Shown here: piece by piece, positions 17,129 through 25,619 of the stretch
Numbering within the stretch: the stretch's first letter is position 1
How the letters are laid out: each line of letters opens with the position of its first letter
Assembly (NCBI RefSeq): GCF_001625695.1
Contig: NZ_AUXY01000111.1
Coordinates: forward strand, 1 to 64,000
Reading direction: 5' to 3'
Source: Pseudoalteromonas luteoviolacea H33-S
GTDB taxonomy: Bacteria; Pseudomonadota; Gammaproteobacteria; Enterobacterales; Alteromonadaceae
Length of the DNA stretch: 64,000 nt
Program-made: the position numbers and the translations under genes
Notes under the pieces: model-generated
Told to the model about the DNA's origin: nothing
The model's database searches: none
What the model saw: the letters and a program-made list of their open reading frames with translations, nothing else

Positions 17129-18380
17129 AGCCACTTTACATACGCTTGCTGCACCGTCAATGTGTTTACTGCTAGCCGGACTTATGAGTGCCCCGATACA
17201 CACCTATGCTGCACAGCATAAAGGGCAAATTCAAGCCAGTTGGCAATCAAGTAGTGCTTATCCGTCTTGGTATGCATGGGGAGCGTCGGTGAACCGCTTT
17301 GGGCAAGGAGATGATGGCGTCAACATTAGCAGAGCGTTGTTGCAATCTCGCTTTGAGTTGGGCGATAGTTGGGCTGCGCACAGCAGTGTGCAGTATGTGC
17401 CCGACCCTGAGGCCAAAATTGGGTTTACGGAATTATTTGCAGAATATAAACCCGTCGTAGAGGGGGCCTATCAACCACAAGTGCGTGTAGGTGGGTTTTA
17501 TCCGAAAATGTCGTTGGAGAATCCGGACATTGGCTGGTCTTCGCCATACAACTATGGTTACTCTGCTATCAACGCATGGCTTGGCGAAGAGCTTAGAGTG
17601 ATAGGTGTCGAGGCCAGTATCAAGCGCAGTGGTAAGCGGTTAGCAAAACCCAGCTTACACAATTGGCAATGGGTTGCGGGGCTTTATAAAGGTAATGATC
17701 CCCTTGGTGCTGTGCTGGCATGGCGCGGGTTTGCACCACATGATAGGCAATCTGTTTTTAATGAAGTACTGGCATTGCGTCCAACAACGGGCTTTATGAC
17801 ACCGCAATTAAGCAAGCAAGCGTGGCAAATAGAGCCATTCACTGAGATTGATGGCCGTTTTGGATATTATGTTGGGGCACATTGGAGCTATCAAAACCGC
17901 CATGACTTGCGAGCATATTGGTATGACAATAATGGCGATCCAGAAGTGCTTAATTATAAAACGGGTCAATATGCTTGGGACACCAAATTTTGGAGCCTGG
18001 CGTATAAGTACAAGATCACTAAGCAAACACATGTGATTGCCCAAGCAATGGCGGGGAATACGGCGATGGGGTTTTCTCGCGGCGTAGATAATGACTTTGA
18101 CAGTCAATTTATACTGCTGACGCATCGCTGGCAGGCATTTAGAGTAAGTGGCCGTATTGAGCAATTTAGAGTTCAAGATATGGACCATTGGGCGTTTGAC
18201 CCTAACGAAAGTGACGGCGGGGCTGTGACCACGACCGTTAAGTGGCGTTATTCAAAGAGCTGGCGCTTTGGTGTTGAGTTTCAATACTTAGAGACAAAAG
18301 TGGCCAATCGTGCCGATGATAATTTGCCTACCCGTCAGCAAGAACACTTATGGCGACTCAGCGGGGAATATCGCTTTTAG
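17121..18380 (+). CDS. outer-membrane beta-barrel protein, function unknown
   Basis: About 419 residues from the ATG at 17121, which overlaps the preceding stop and lies ten bases after GATGAG. In-frame ATGs at 17106 and 17115 are alternatives. The signal peptide ends near SAPIHTYAAQ. The rest alternates polar and aromatic residues like a porin-type barrel (for example FGDSWAAHSSVQYVPDP-like and WRYSKSWRFGVEFQYLE strands). It ends in EYRF, with the C-terminal phenylalanine recognised by the BAM machinery. It could be a metal-related or electron-transfer-related porin, given coupling to the cupredoxin. I do not recognise a named family. Confidence 0.75.
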   Translation: MNKATLHTLAAPSMCLLLAGLMSAPIHTYAAQHKGQIQASWQSSSAYPSWYAWGASVNRFGQGDDGVNISRALLQSRFELGDSWAAHSSVQYVPDPEAKIGFTELFAEYKPVVEGAYQPQVRVGGFYPKMSLENPDIGWSSPYNYGYSAINAWLGEELRVIGVEASIKRSGKRLAKPSLHNWQWVAGLYKGNDPLGAVLAWRGFAPHDRQSVFNEVLALRPTTGFMTPQLSKQAWQIEPFTEIDGRFGYYVGAHWSYQNRHDLRAYWYDNNGDPEVLNYKTGQYAWDTKFWSLAYKYKITKQTHVIAQAMAGNTAMGFSRGVDNDFDSQFILLTHRWQAFRVSGRIEQFRVQDMDHWAFDPNESDGGAVTTTVKWRYSKSWRFGVEFQYLETKVANRADDNLPTRQQEHLWRLSGEYRF

Positions 18381-18382
18381 AT

Positions 18383-18408
18383 AGCGGCTGAGGGGACAGC
18401 CGCTTTTT
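18383..18408 (+). terminator. intrinsic terminator
   Basis: AGCGGCTG / CAGCCGCT stem with an AGGGGA-like loop and TTTTT. It lies two bases after the beta-barrel stop codon and just before the convergent sthA gene. Confidence 0.8.
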
Positions 18409-18414
18409 GACGGG

Positions 18415-19851
18415 TTAGTCACATAGCCTATTGAGACCATTGAGGGCCGCAACACGATAGGCCTCTGCCATAGTTGGATAATTGAAGGTTGTATTGACAA
18501 AATACTCTACGTTATTGCCTTCGCCTTTTTGCTCCATAATGGCTTGGCCGATGTGCACAATCTCAGAGGCACGCTCGCCAAAGCAGTGGATCCCCAAAAT
18601 TTCTTTGGTTTTGCTATGGAATAGTATTTTCAAACTACCTACTTCAGTGCTGGCGATTTGTGCTCGTGCAAGGTGTTTGAACTGTGCTCTGCCGACTTCA
18701 TAAGGGATTTTCGCTGCGGTCAGCTCTTGCTCTGTTTTACCAACGGAACTCATTTCTGGGATAGTATAAATCCCAGTTGGAATATCGGTGATCAAGCGCT
18801 CATCACATTGACCGTTTGCAATGGCATTGGCGGCAATACGGCCTTGGTCAAACGCCGCACTCGCAAGGCTTGGGTAACCAATGACATCGCCGACAGCATA
18901 AATATTGTCAACTTGGGTTTGATAGTACTCGTTAACACGCAATTGTCCGCGACTATCCGCTTTGAGACCTACAGCGCCTAGGTTCAAGCTATCAGTATTA
19001 CCCGTTCGACCATTGGCCCATAAAATACAATCGGCTTTTACTTTTTTACCAGACTGGAGGTGCAAAATGACGCCTTTGTCACTGGTCTCTACTTTGGCAA
19101 ACTCTTCGTTGTGACGGATCACGATGCCACTGTTCCAAAAGTGATAGCTCAATGCATCTGAGATTTCATCATCCATAAAAGAAAGCAATCTATCTCGTGT
19201 ATTGATCAAATCAACTTTCGCGCCAAGACCTTTAAAAATGGACGCGTACTCACAGCCAATCACCCCTGCACCGTACACGATGACGCGCTGCGGATTGTGC
19301 TCAAGGCCAAGAATGGTATCACTATCGTAGACGCGCGGATGATCAAAGTCGATTTCAGGCGGACGGTAAGGTCTAGAGCCTGTGGCAATGACAATGGTTT
19401 TCGCGGTGAGCACATCTTGAGAGCCATCTAGGTGCGTTACGCGCACGGTATTGGCATCAACAAAGCTGGCTTCACCTTGGTAAAGGTGAATGCGATTGCG
19501 ATCATAAAAGCTTGATCGCAAAGAGGACTGCTTACCAATTACATCACTGGCATGGTTTAAAATGTCTTGAAACGTCAAGCGTTTTGGGCGCTCGGTAAAG
19601 CGATATAAAGGATTGGCTTTGTATTCGATAAGACGACTGACTGAGTGTCTGAGTGCTTTGGAGGGAATAGTTCCCCAATGAACGCAGCCACCGCCGACAG
19701 ATGTTTGCTTTTCTATGACTGCGACTTTACGCTGGCTTTTTGATAAGTTCATTGCCGCGCCTTCACCACCTGGACCTGTGCCGATGATTATGGCGTCATA
19801 TTGATAAGATTGTGAGGGTTGCTCGCTGGGTGTGTCTTTGGATTTAGTCAC
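18415..19851 (-). CDS. sthA: soluble pyridine nucleotide transhydrogenase
   Basis: 478 residues, a flavoprotein of the disulfide-reductase fold. The N-terminal FAD motif is IIIGTGPGGEGAA. The segment GGGCVHWGTIPSKALRHS replaces the redox CxxxxC of relatives with CxxxxT, which is characteristic of SthA. A central NAD(P) motif (VYGAGVIGCEYAS), the FAD-binding YAVGDVIGYPSLA and the C-terminal dimerisation domain follow. It interconverts NADPH + NAD+ and NADP+ + NADH in the cytoplasm. The neighbour on the same strand, upstream, is a fatty acid desaturase whose reaction consumes reducing power; in several gammaproteobacteria sthA sits beside fabR, as here within 1.3 kb. Confidence 0.95.
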   Translation of the reverse strand: MTKSKDTPSEQPSQSYQYDAIIIGTGPGGEGAAMNLSKSQRKVAVIEKQTSVGGGCVHWGTIPSKALRHSVSRLIEYKANPLYRFTERPKRLTFQDILNHASDVIGKQSSLRSSFYDRNRIHLYQGEASFVDANTVRVTHLDGSQDVLTAKTIVIATGSRPYRPPEIDFDHPRVYDSDTILGLEHNPQRVIVYGAGVIGCEYASIFKGLGAKVDLINTRDRLLSFMDDEISDALSYHFWNSGIVIRHNEEFAKVETSDKGVILHLQSGKKVKADCILWANGRTGNTDSLNLGAVGLKADSRGQLRVNEYYQTQVDNIYAVGDVIGYPSLASAAFDQGRIAANAIANGQCDERLITDIPTGIYTIPEMSSVGKTEQELTAAKIPYEVGRAQFKHLARAQIASTEVGSLKILFHSKTKEILGIHCFGERASEIVHIGQAIMEQKGEGNNVEYFVNTTFNYPTMAEAYRVAALNGLNRLCD

Positions 19852-19896
19852 GGCCTCGCCTTACTTGCTAATTGGGGAGGCCGATAAGGGTGCGGG

Positions 19897-21030
19897 TTAG
19901 CTCGCTGCGCCTTTTAACAGCCTCGAGTTTAATGCCAACCATGCTTGTTTTTGTGAATGCCACGCTTGCTCTAATTCAGAGTATTGTTTGTGTAGCGCGG
20001 ATTGTTCACACTGTTCTAAAACGGCATGTTTTTTAGCTTCGAGTAATTGCCTTTGAATTGCACAGAAGTTCTGTAACTTTTTCAAAAGCAAATCATATTC
20101 TTGTTGTAACAATGTAAGCTTATCTTGTGCTAAAGGCAATTTTGCAAGGGTAACTTTCGTTTTATTCAACAAGGTTTCCGCTTTGGCTTTTTCAATACGC
20201 TCCACCGGTGTACGCTTTAACTTACTGGCAAGGCCAAAGAATGACAGAGCACGGATCATCCATTTCGTTGGGTCGTAATGATACCAGCGGATCCCATTAC
20301 GGTAGTCGCTTGCAAAAATATGGTGGAAGTTGTGATAGCCTTCACCATAAGTTAGTAACGCCAAGAAGCCATTGTCACGGGCTGTATTTTTCTCTGTGTA
20401 AGGGCGGCTGCCCCAAATATGTGCCAGTGAGTTGATGAAAAATGTAAAGTGTTGCGATAGCACTAAACGTAGTACACCGGCTAATAGCAACATGCCAAAT
20501 ACATCGCCCAGTGCCAGTCCAAGCAGTAATGGGATACCAATATTAGTCAGTAGTACGAGTTTTAAATAATGTTTGTGCTGCCACATTACGATTTTGTTAC
20601 GTTGCAAGTCGCGCGCATTGTTGTAATCACCATAGCTTTCCCCTTGGTAATCACGCAGCATCCAGCCAATATGGCTGTACCAGAACCCACGGGTAGCGGC
20701 ATAAGGGTCTTTGACTGGGTCATCTACCTGACCATGGTGTACGCGGTGATCACTACTCCAATGAAGAATACTATTTTGCAAAGCAAAGGCTCCGCCCAGC
20801 GCAAAAAATACTTGGATCACAGGATGTGTTTCATAGGCCTTGTGCGCCCAAAGGCGGTGGTAACCAGCGGTGATAGACATGCCAGCGTAAAACATACAGG
20901 CAATGAATGCTAGCCAATGAGTGAGGGTATAACCATATTCAAACCCGTACCAAGGCACCAAGGTCACGGCAGCTAAAAAAGACAGACTAAAGAAGATGAC
21001 ATTAGTCCAAATAATCGGCGGTTTTTTCAT
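19897..21030 (-). CDS. acyl-CoA/acyl-lipid delta-9 fatty acid desaturase
   Basis: 377 residues. A membrane di-iron desaturase with the three histidine boxes HRLWAH, HRVHH and HNFHH, separated by hydrophobic segments (FFSLSFLAAVTLVPWYGF, LVLLTNIGIPLLLGLALGDV). After the catalytic region a charged 120-residue tail is rich in Lys, Gln and Leu (residues about 265-377) and likely forms coiled coil; it is longer than in most bacterial homologues. The enzyme introduces an O2-dependent double bond into saturated acyl chains. The FabR-like operator lies 14 bases before the start codon, so repression by the divergent fabR product is expected. Confidence 0.92.
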   Translation of the reverse strand: MKKPPIIWTNVIFFSLSFLAAVTLVPWYGFEYGYTLTHWLAFIACMFYAGMSITAGYHRLWAHKAYETHPVIQVFFALGGAFALQNSILHWSSDHRVHHGQVDDPVKDPYAATRGFWYSHIGWMLRDYQGESYGDYNNARDLQRNKIVMWQHKHYLKLVLLTNIGIPLLLGLALGDVFGMLLLAGVLRLVLSQHFTFFINSLAHIWGSRPYTEKNTARDNGFLALLTYGEGYHNFHHIFASDYRNGIRWYHYDPTKWMIRALSFFGLASKLKRTPVERIEKAKAETLLNKTKVTLAKLPLAQDKLTLLQQEYDLLLKKLQNFCAIQRQLLEAKKHAVLEQCEQSALHKQYSELEQAWHSQKQAWLALNSRLLKGAAS

Positions 21031-21043
21031 TTTTTAAAATCTC

Positions 21044-21061
21044 AGCGTACACTTGTACGCT
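21044..21061. promoter_or_regulatory. FabR/DesT-type operator
   Basis: AGCGTACACTTGTACGCT: perfect eight-base arms with a two-base centre. It lies between the divergent desaturase and fabR genes and closely matches the palindromes bound by FabR-type repressors of unsaturated fatty acid synthesis. It probably controls the desaturase and may also autoregulate fabR. Confidence 0.85.
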
Positions 21062-21141
21062 AAAATAGTATTTCATTCTTGCGCCGTCAAGTATTAGACT
21101 GCCCAATTAGCATATTGGGGTAAATAAATTAGGGGTCATTC

Positions 21142-21753
21142 ATGTCAGGTGTGCGCGCACAACAAAAACAAAAAACTCGACAAGCACTGATAGAAGCAGC
21201 GTTTAATCAGCTCAGTGCTGAGCACAGTTTTTCTAATTTGAGTTTACGTGAAGTGGCCCGTGAAGCGGGGATTGCGCCAACCTCGTTTTATCGTCACTTC
21301 AAAGATATGAATGAGTTGGGCTTGACGCTGGTGGATGAAGCTGGCCTCACTTTAAGGCAATTAATGCGTCAAGCAAGGCGACGTATTGCCAGTGGTGGCA
21401 GCGTAATAGATACCTCTGTGCAAACTTTTATGGAATTTATTGAGACGTCAAGTAACCAATTTCGATTACTCTTAAGAGAACGTTCCGGCACTTCCCCTGC
21501 TTTTCGTGCAGCAGTCGCCAGAGAAATAAAGCACTTTATTTTAGAGCTTGCACATTATCTTGAGTCAGAAACCAAGGTGGACTCTCATCATGCTTACATG
21601 CAGGCAGAGGCTATGGTGACCTTGGTATTTAGCTCAGGTGCCGAAGCACTTGACCAAGACCAGCAACAGCGCGCTGAGTTGACTGCCCGTTTAATATGGC
21701 AACTTAGGTACATAGCAAAAGGTGCTGCGGGTTATCAAAAAACCTCGATTTAA
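21142..21753 (+). CDS. fabR: TetR-family repressor of unsaturated fatty acid synthesis
   Basis: 203 residues. The N-terminal TetR HTH (about 12-60) contains LSLREVAREAGIAPTSFYRHF, essentially identical to Escherichia coli FabR from memory. The following GLTLVDEAGLTLRQLMRQAR and FRLLLRERSGTSPAFRAAVA also follow FabR closely. FabR senses the ratio of unsaturated to saturated long-chain acyl thioesters and represses unsaturated fatty acid genes. Here the probable target is the divergent desaturase rather than, or in addition to, fabB/fabA elsewhere. Confidence 0.94.
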   Translation: MSGVRAQQKQKTRQALIEAAFNQLSAEHSFSNLSLREVAREAGIAPTSFYRHFKDMNELGLTLVDEAGLTLRQLMRQARRRIASGGSVIDTSVQTFMEFIETSSNQFRLLLRERSGTSPAFRAAVAREIKHFILELAHYLESETKVDSHHAYMQAEAMVTLVFSSGAEALDQDQQQRAELTARLIWQLRYIAKGAAGYQKTSI

Positions 21754-22198
21754 AATTACCAATTACTTAAACCATATAAATAATTAATGTCTTGTCCAAT
21801 AGCGATATAAATCGCTAACGGACACTATGTTCAATTCTCAATATTTATTTTATGTCTTGTTCCCTATTTAATATTTAGTGGACTAATACATTTAACCCAT
21901 TTATTCAGCTTATTCTCTTTTTTTTACTTCTAAAAACACAAAATTGATTTTTTATCATTATTGTTATTTTGTTTAGTTCCTTTTTGATTCCTGTTACTTT
22001 ATTGTAATTTCCCTATTGGGGTAGTGGGTTTTGTGCCTTCAGTATTCACTTTATATTTTCATTAGGTGCTTTTTTTTAATTTTTGATGTAATTACTCTAT
22101 ACAACCCAAATTCTATATAGTATAAAATGCGTTCAAATAATGTTGAGCAATGTTAAAAAGTAATATTGTTGTTTGTTACAATTAAAAGGATGGATTGT
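21754..22198. other. AT-rich intergenic region before the secreted-protein locus
   Basis: 445 bases, very AT-rich with several T tracts. A small hairpin TAGCGAT/ATCGCTA lies near 21803-21820, without a T run. No open frame with a ribosome binding site is visible until the AAAAGGA at 22184-22190 that precedes the metalloprotease ATG. It probably holds the promoter of the downstream locus. Confidence 0.5.
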
Positions 22199-25100
22199 AT
22201 GAAACATGTGGCTGCTTTTTTTGGCCTTTCATTAACTATGTTGCCTGTGTGTACTGCCTTGGCAGCAGTGGAAAAGACTTCACTGTATAATAAGCAGTTT
22301 TTATGGCATGAATTGGAAAGCTCACTTCTTAAACCCACAGAGTTTGCCTCGACGAAAGCTGAATTAAAAACTATTAATAATGATCAAAATATTCAATATA
22401 AACTTGTTAAAAGTGTTGGTAAAGGCAGCACCTATGACCATTATCAAGCGTATTTTAATAACCAACCTATATTAGGCAGTAATCTTGTCGTAGCACGCAA
22501 TAGCAACGGGTCAATTCGACAAACTATGGGTAAATTACTCTCTGGTAGTGCTAAGGCGAAAACTGCTGTATACCATGATGTGATGCAGCCTACTTTAGAG
22601 CAAACAATCAGCGAACTCAGTGTGCTCGAAGGGGCTAAAATTGTCGATATAATGACAGCTTATACATTGATAGATGGTGATTTATTGCCTGTTATTCAAG
22701 TTAAAACTAGGCTGCATGGGCGCAGTGAGCGGTGGGTGCTCGATGGCAATAACTTGGCTATATTATCAAAGCAAGATGATACTTTGTATGCAGTTGCTCC
22801 TGATTCATTACAAGAGCAAGGGTATCAAGTAGGCGGTGGTATTGGTGGCAATACTAAGCTTGGTGCAATTTGCTTTTCACCTAGCCCTAGTAGTATGAGT
22901 AACTGTACAAGCTATCAATATGATAGTTATAACCCTGTCGGCCAAGAATTGTTGTTTGAAGATTTAGATCGCGATGCGATTTTTGCAGAGTTCAATGGAT
23001 TTCCATTTGTTATCAAAAAAGAAAATGGAAACTGTATTCTTGAAAATCCATACGTTACCACTTTTGATATGGAAAAGTCTGAGACTGAGCCTGCTTCCTA
23101 TGTCTGTCAACAGAACAATGAAAACTTCGTTAAAAGTGAGATTGATACAAACTACAATGCACGCTTGAGCTACAGTGCAGTCAATGAAGGACATTTTAAT
23201 GGTGGCTTAGTGATGCAGTTTTTCCATAAAAAGTTGCGTGAATTGTTTCCAAACCAGTCAGTAGATTGCTCTAGCTCAGGTTATTGTATTAAGCCGCTGC
23301 AGCAAAAAGTAAATCACCATACCATTTTTGGTTCTAATTTCGCTTGGTGGGACGGTGCCTACGTTAATTATGGCCCTGGTGACAATGGTTATCAGTTTTA
23401 TTCATTTACTGGATTGGGGATCGTTGCACATGAAGTTGGGCATGCGATCACTGAATGGAACTCAGCTATTGGTGCCAACAGTCATATCGACTATGCCATT
23501 AATGAAGGTCTATCAGATATCGCAGCACTTGCTGCCCTTGACTATTTTCAGCACGCAGCAAGCGGAGCTTATACTCAATCCCAGTCATTTGTAGATATGT
23601 TTATAGAACAACAGGGACAATATAGTACCAACCGTAAATGGTGGTATGGCTGGGATATTGTAGTTGGTGATCATGCAATGAGGTATTTCGAACTGCCTTC
23701 ATGGGATGGCAGAAGCATTGATCATTGGAAAGACTTTACCAGTGCCAAAACAGGCCATGACAACGGAGGTGTATTGCGAAAAGCTTTTTATGAATTGGTA
23801 AAAACACATAATTGGAGTATTCAACAAGCATACAATTTATTTTTACGTGCCAATGCTTCTCAATGCTTATTCGCGGGTATGACAATTAATGAATTTGGCT
23901 TTTGTTTAATTGATCAAGCGAGTCATATCACAGTTGATAATAAGGCTGCGGAAGAAGTCATCAGTGACATTGCAGATAGTTTAGCTGGGGTTGGTATTTC
24001 AACGGGTATAGGTTTATCTACCTTAGATGCTGATATTTGGTTGAATTATAACACTGTTAATTATGATTTAAGCCGTCTTAACCCTGGCACAATTACACAA
24101 ATTGAAGTCCATTGGGGTGATGGTCAAATAGAAAAATGGCATCAAAGTGATAACACTGCAATTTATCCATTCTTGAAGCGCAAAAAAGTGCTGGCAGAAG
24201 ATCAATTAGTGCGCTTTGCGCTGCATGTGACGACAGTAAGTGGCACAACATCCTCAGCCTTTAAGCACTTTTTTACTCGCAAAGCCGAGGCGTGTGCGCC
24301 CTATATGACTAATGATGTTTTATACACTGACTCCATTTCGTTTGGAGGACATGAGTTTAATGGGTTGCCAGCCGGCTATACACCATATATAACTTCGCCT
24401 TTTGCACTGGCAACAAAGCAAGATTATACCATTAACTTTTCTCAAGATTTAACGGGTAAACTGCTCGATGTATTTTTTGATTACAATAAAAATGGCAAAT
24501 TGGAGTTGGACGAAAACATCGTTAGCGAACAAAGAATATCTGGGAAATCGGCGTCTTTTAATATTAATCAACAAATCTCCCCGGGCATGGGAGTACTGAG
24601 AATTGCTATTTCAACTGGAGAATTAGATTACTATATTTGGGATGGTTGTGGCCTTGTTGATAATAGCCAAGTACTTGATGTGATGTTAGATATGGATTCA
24701 GTTGCATTGCCAATTATTGCTAACTTTGGCATTGAATATCTTGAAGGAAATCGCGTTAAATTCACTAATAGCTCTCAAGTAAATCCGAATAAAGCGGTTA
24801 GTTATCTGTGGCAATTTGGCTTTGATAATAAAACTAGCCGTGTAAAAGAGCCTAGTATAATTGAGTACCCAGAAGGCGGTGGTCAGTTTGATGTATCTTT
24901 ACAGGTTAGTTATGACGATAACAGTGACTTGGATACCAAATCAAATAAGGTTTATTTGGCGCCCATAGAACAGTGCCCAGCTAAAATCAGATATGCGGAC
25001 AATGCAGGTGTTTTATATATAGATGAACTTAAATTGTTCAACTATAATACCGAGCTTGCAATATTACCTAGTGCCCCAGGTTATAATCCGCAAGGGTATA

Positions 25101-25534
25101 GCAAAGCTGTCTTAGAAAATTTCAGTATGGATCATAAGTCTAATTTGAGCCTTGAAGTCATGACTAATTTAATTCCGCGCTCTACAGCAGAGAGCCTATT
25201 AAACAATAGTAATCGTGGTATTCGCTTTACAATATGGCTAGATGAAAATCGCGATGGCGTTTTCAGTGCTGATGAATCAAGTTTTGGTAATGATCCCAAT
25301 TATGATTATTGGCTGGACAACAGTACTTGTCGCACTCTCAATGACCAAGAGTATTGCCAGATTAAGGCCATCAAGTCTATCAATCTACCGCGACTGCCTT
25401 GGTATGATAGGTCGAAGAATTTTGACATTCGCGCAAAAATAGAAGAGCACCCACAGTATTCTTATAAAAAGGATGCGTGTAACTTGTTTGATTATGGGGA
25501 AATCCACGATCTCCAGCTCAAAGTTACACGATAA
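22199..25534 (+). CDS. secreted M4-family metalloprotease with GEVED and PKD-like tail
   Basis: 1111 residues. The ATG at 22199 is chosen because AAAAGGA lies eight bases upstream and the signal peptide (MKHVAAFFGLSLTMLPVCTALA) follows directly. The propeptide has an FTP motif (HYQAYFNNQPILGSNLVV). The catalytic domain shows the M4 zinc site: His411, Glu412 and His415 in HEVGH, with Glu436 in NEGLSDI. GHDNGGVLRKAFYEL follows as in thermolysin-like enzymes. C-terminal to it are a GEVED-like sandwich, a PKD-like domain (about 855-920) and another GEVED-like unit (YGEIHDLQL). The extra ~480 residues are unusual for M4. It heads the locus and could activate the pore-forming-like proteins downstream. 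Confidence 0.9.
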   Translation: MKHVAAFFGLSLTMLPVCTALAAVEKTSLYNKQFLWHELESSLLKPTEFASTKAELKTINNDQNIQYKLVKSVGKGSTYDHYQAYFNNQPILGSNLVVARNSNGSIRQTMGKLLSGSAKAKTAVYHDVMQPTLEQTISELSVLEGAKIVDIMTAYTLIDGDLLPVIQVKTRLHGRSERWVLDGNNLAILSKQDDTLYAVAPDSLQEQGYQVGGGIGGNTKLGAICFSPSPSSMSNCTSYQYDSYNPVGQELLFEDLDRDAIFAEFNGFPFVIKKENGNCILENPYVTTFDMEKSETEPASYVCQQNNENFVKSEIDTNYNARLSYSAVNEGHFNGGLVMQFFHKKLRELFPNQSVDCSSSGYCIKPLQQKVNHHTIFGSNFAWWDGAYVNYGPGDNGYQFYSFTGLGIVAHEVGHAITEWNSAIGANSHIDYAINEGLSDIAALAALDYFQHAASGAYTQSQSFVDMFIEQQGQYSTNRKWWYGWDIVVGDHAMRYFELPSWDGRSIDHWKDFTSAKTGHDNGGVLRKAFYELVKTHNWSIQQAYNLFLRANASQCLFAGMTINEFGFCLIDQASHITVDNKAAEEVISDIADSLAGVGISTGIGLSTLDADIWLNYNTVNYDLSRLNPGTITQIEVHWGDGQIEKWHQSDNTAIYPFLKRKKVLAEDQLVRFALHVTTVSGTTSSAFKHFFTRKAEACAPYMTNDVLYTDSISFGGHEFNGLPAGYTPYITSPFALATKQDYTINFSQDLTGKLLDVFFDYNKNGKLELDENIVSEQRISGKSASFNINQQISPGMGVLRIAISTGELDYYIWDGCGLVDNSQVLDVMLDMDSVALPIIANFGIEYLEGNRVKFTNSSQVNPNKAVSYLWQFGFDNKTSRVKEPSIIEYPEGGGQFDVSLQVSYDDNSDLDTKSNKVYLAPIEQCPAKIRYADNAGVLYIDELKLFNYNTELAILPSAPGYNPQGYSKAVLENFSMDHKSNLSLEVMTNLIPRSTAESLLNNSNRGIRFTIWLDENRDGVFSADESSFGNDPNYDYWLDNSTCRTLNDQEYCQIKAIKSINLPRLPWYDRSKNFDIRAKIEEHPQYSYKKDACNLFDYGEIHDLQLKVTR

Positions 25535-25559
25535 ATATCACTAAATCGCTCGCAGTCAT

Positions 25560-25583
25560 GTAGGCAAAGGTCACTTTGCCTAC
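25560..25583 (+). other. intergenic hairpin
   Basis: GTAGGCAAAG / CTTTGCCTAC perfect ten-base stem with a GTCA loop and no T run. It lies between the protease and the Hint-domain gene, 37 bases before the latter's ATG. It may protect RNA ends or attenuate readthrough. Confidence 0.6.
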
Positions 25584-25619
25584 GAGCTACTTTGCATCAC
25601 CATAAAAAAAGGAAACTTT

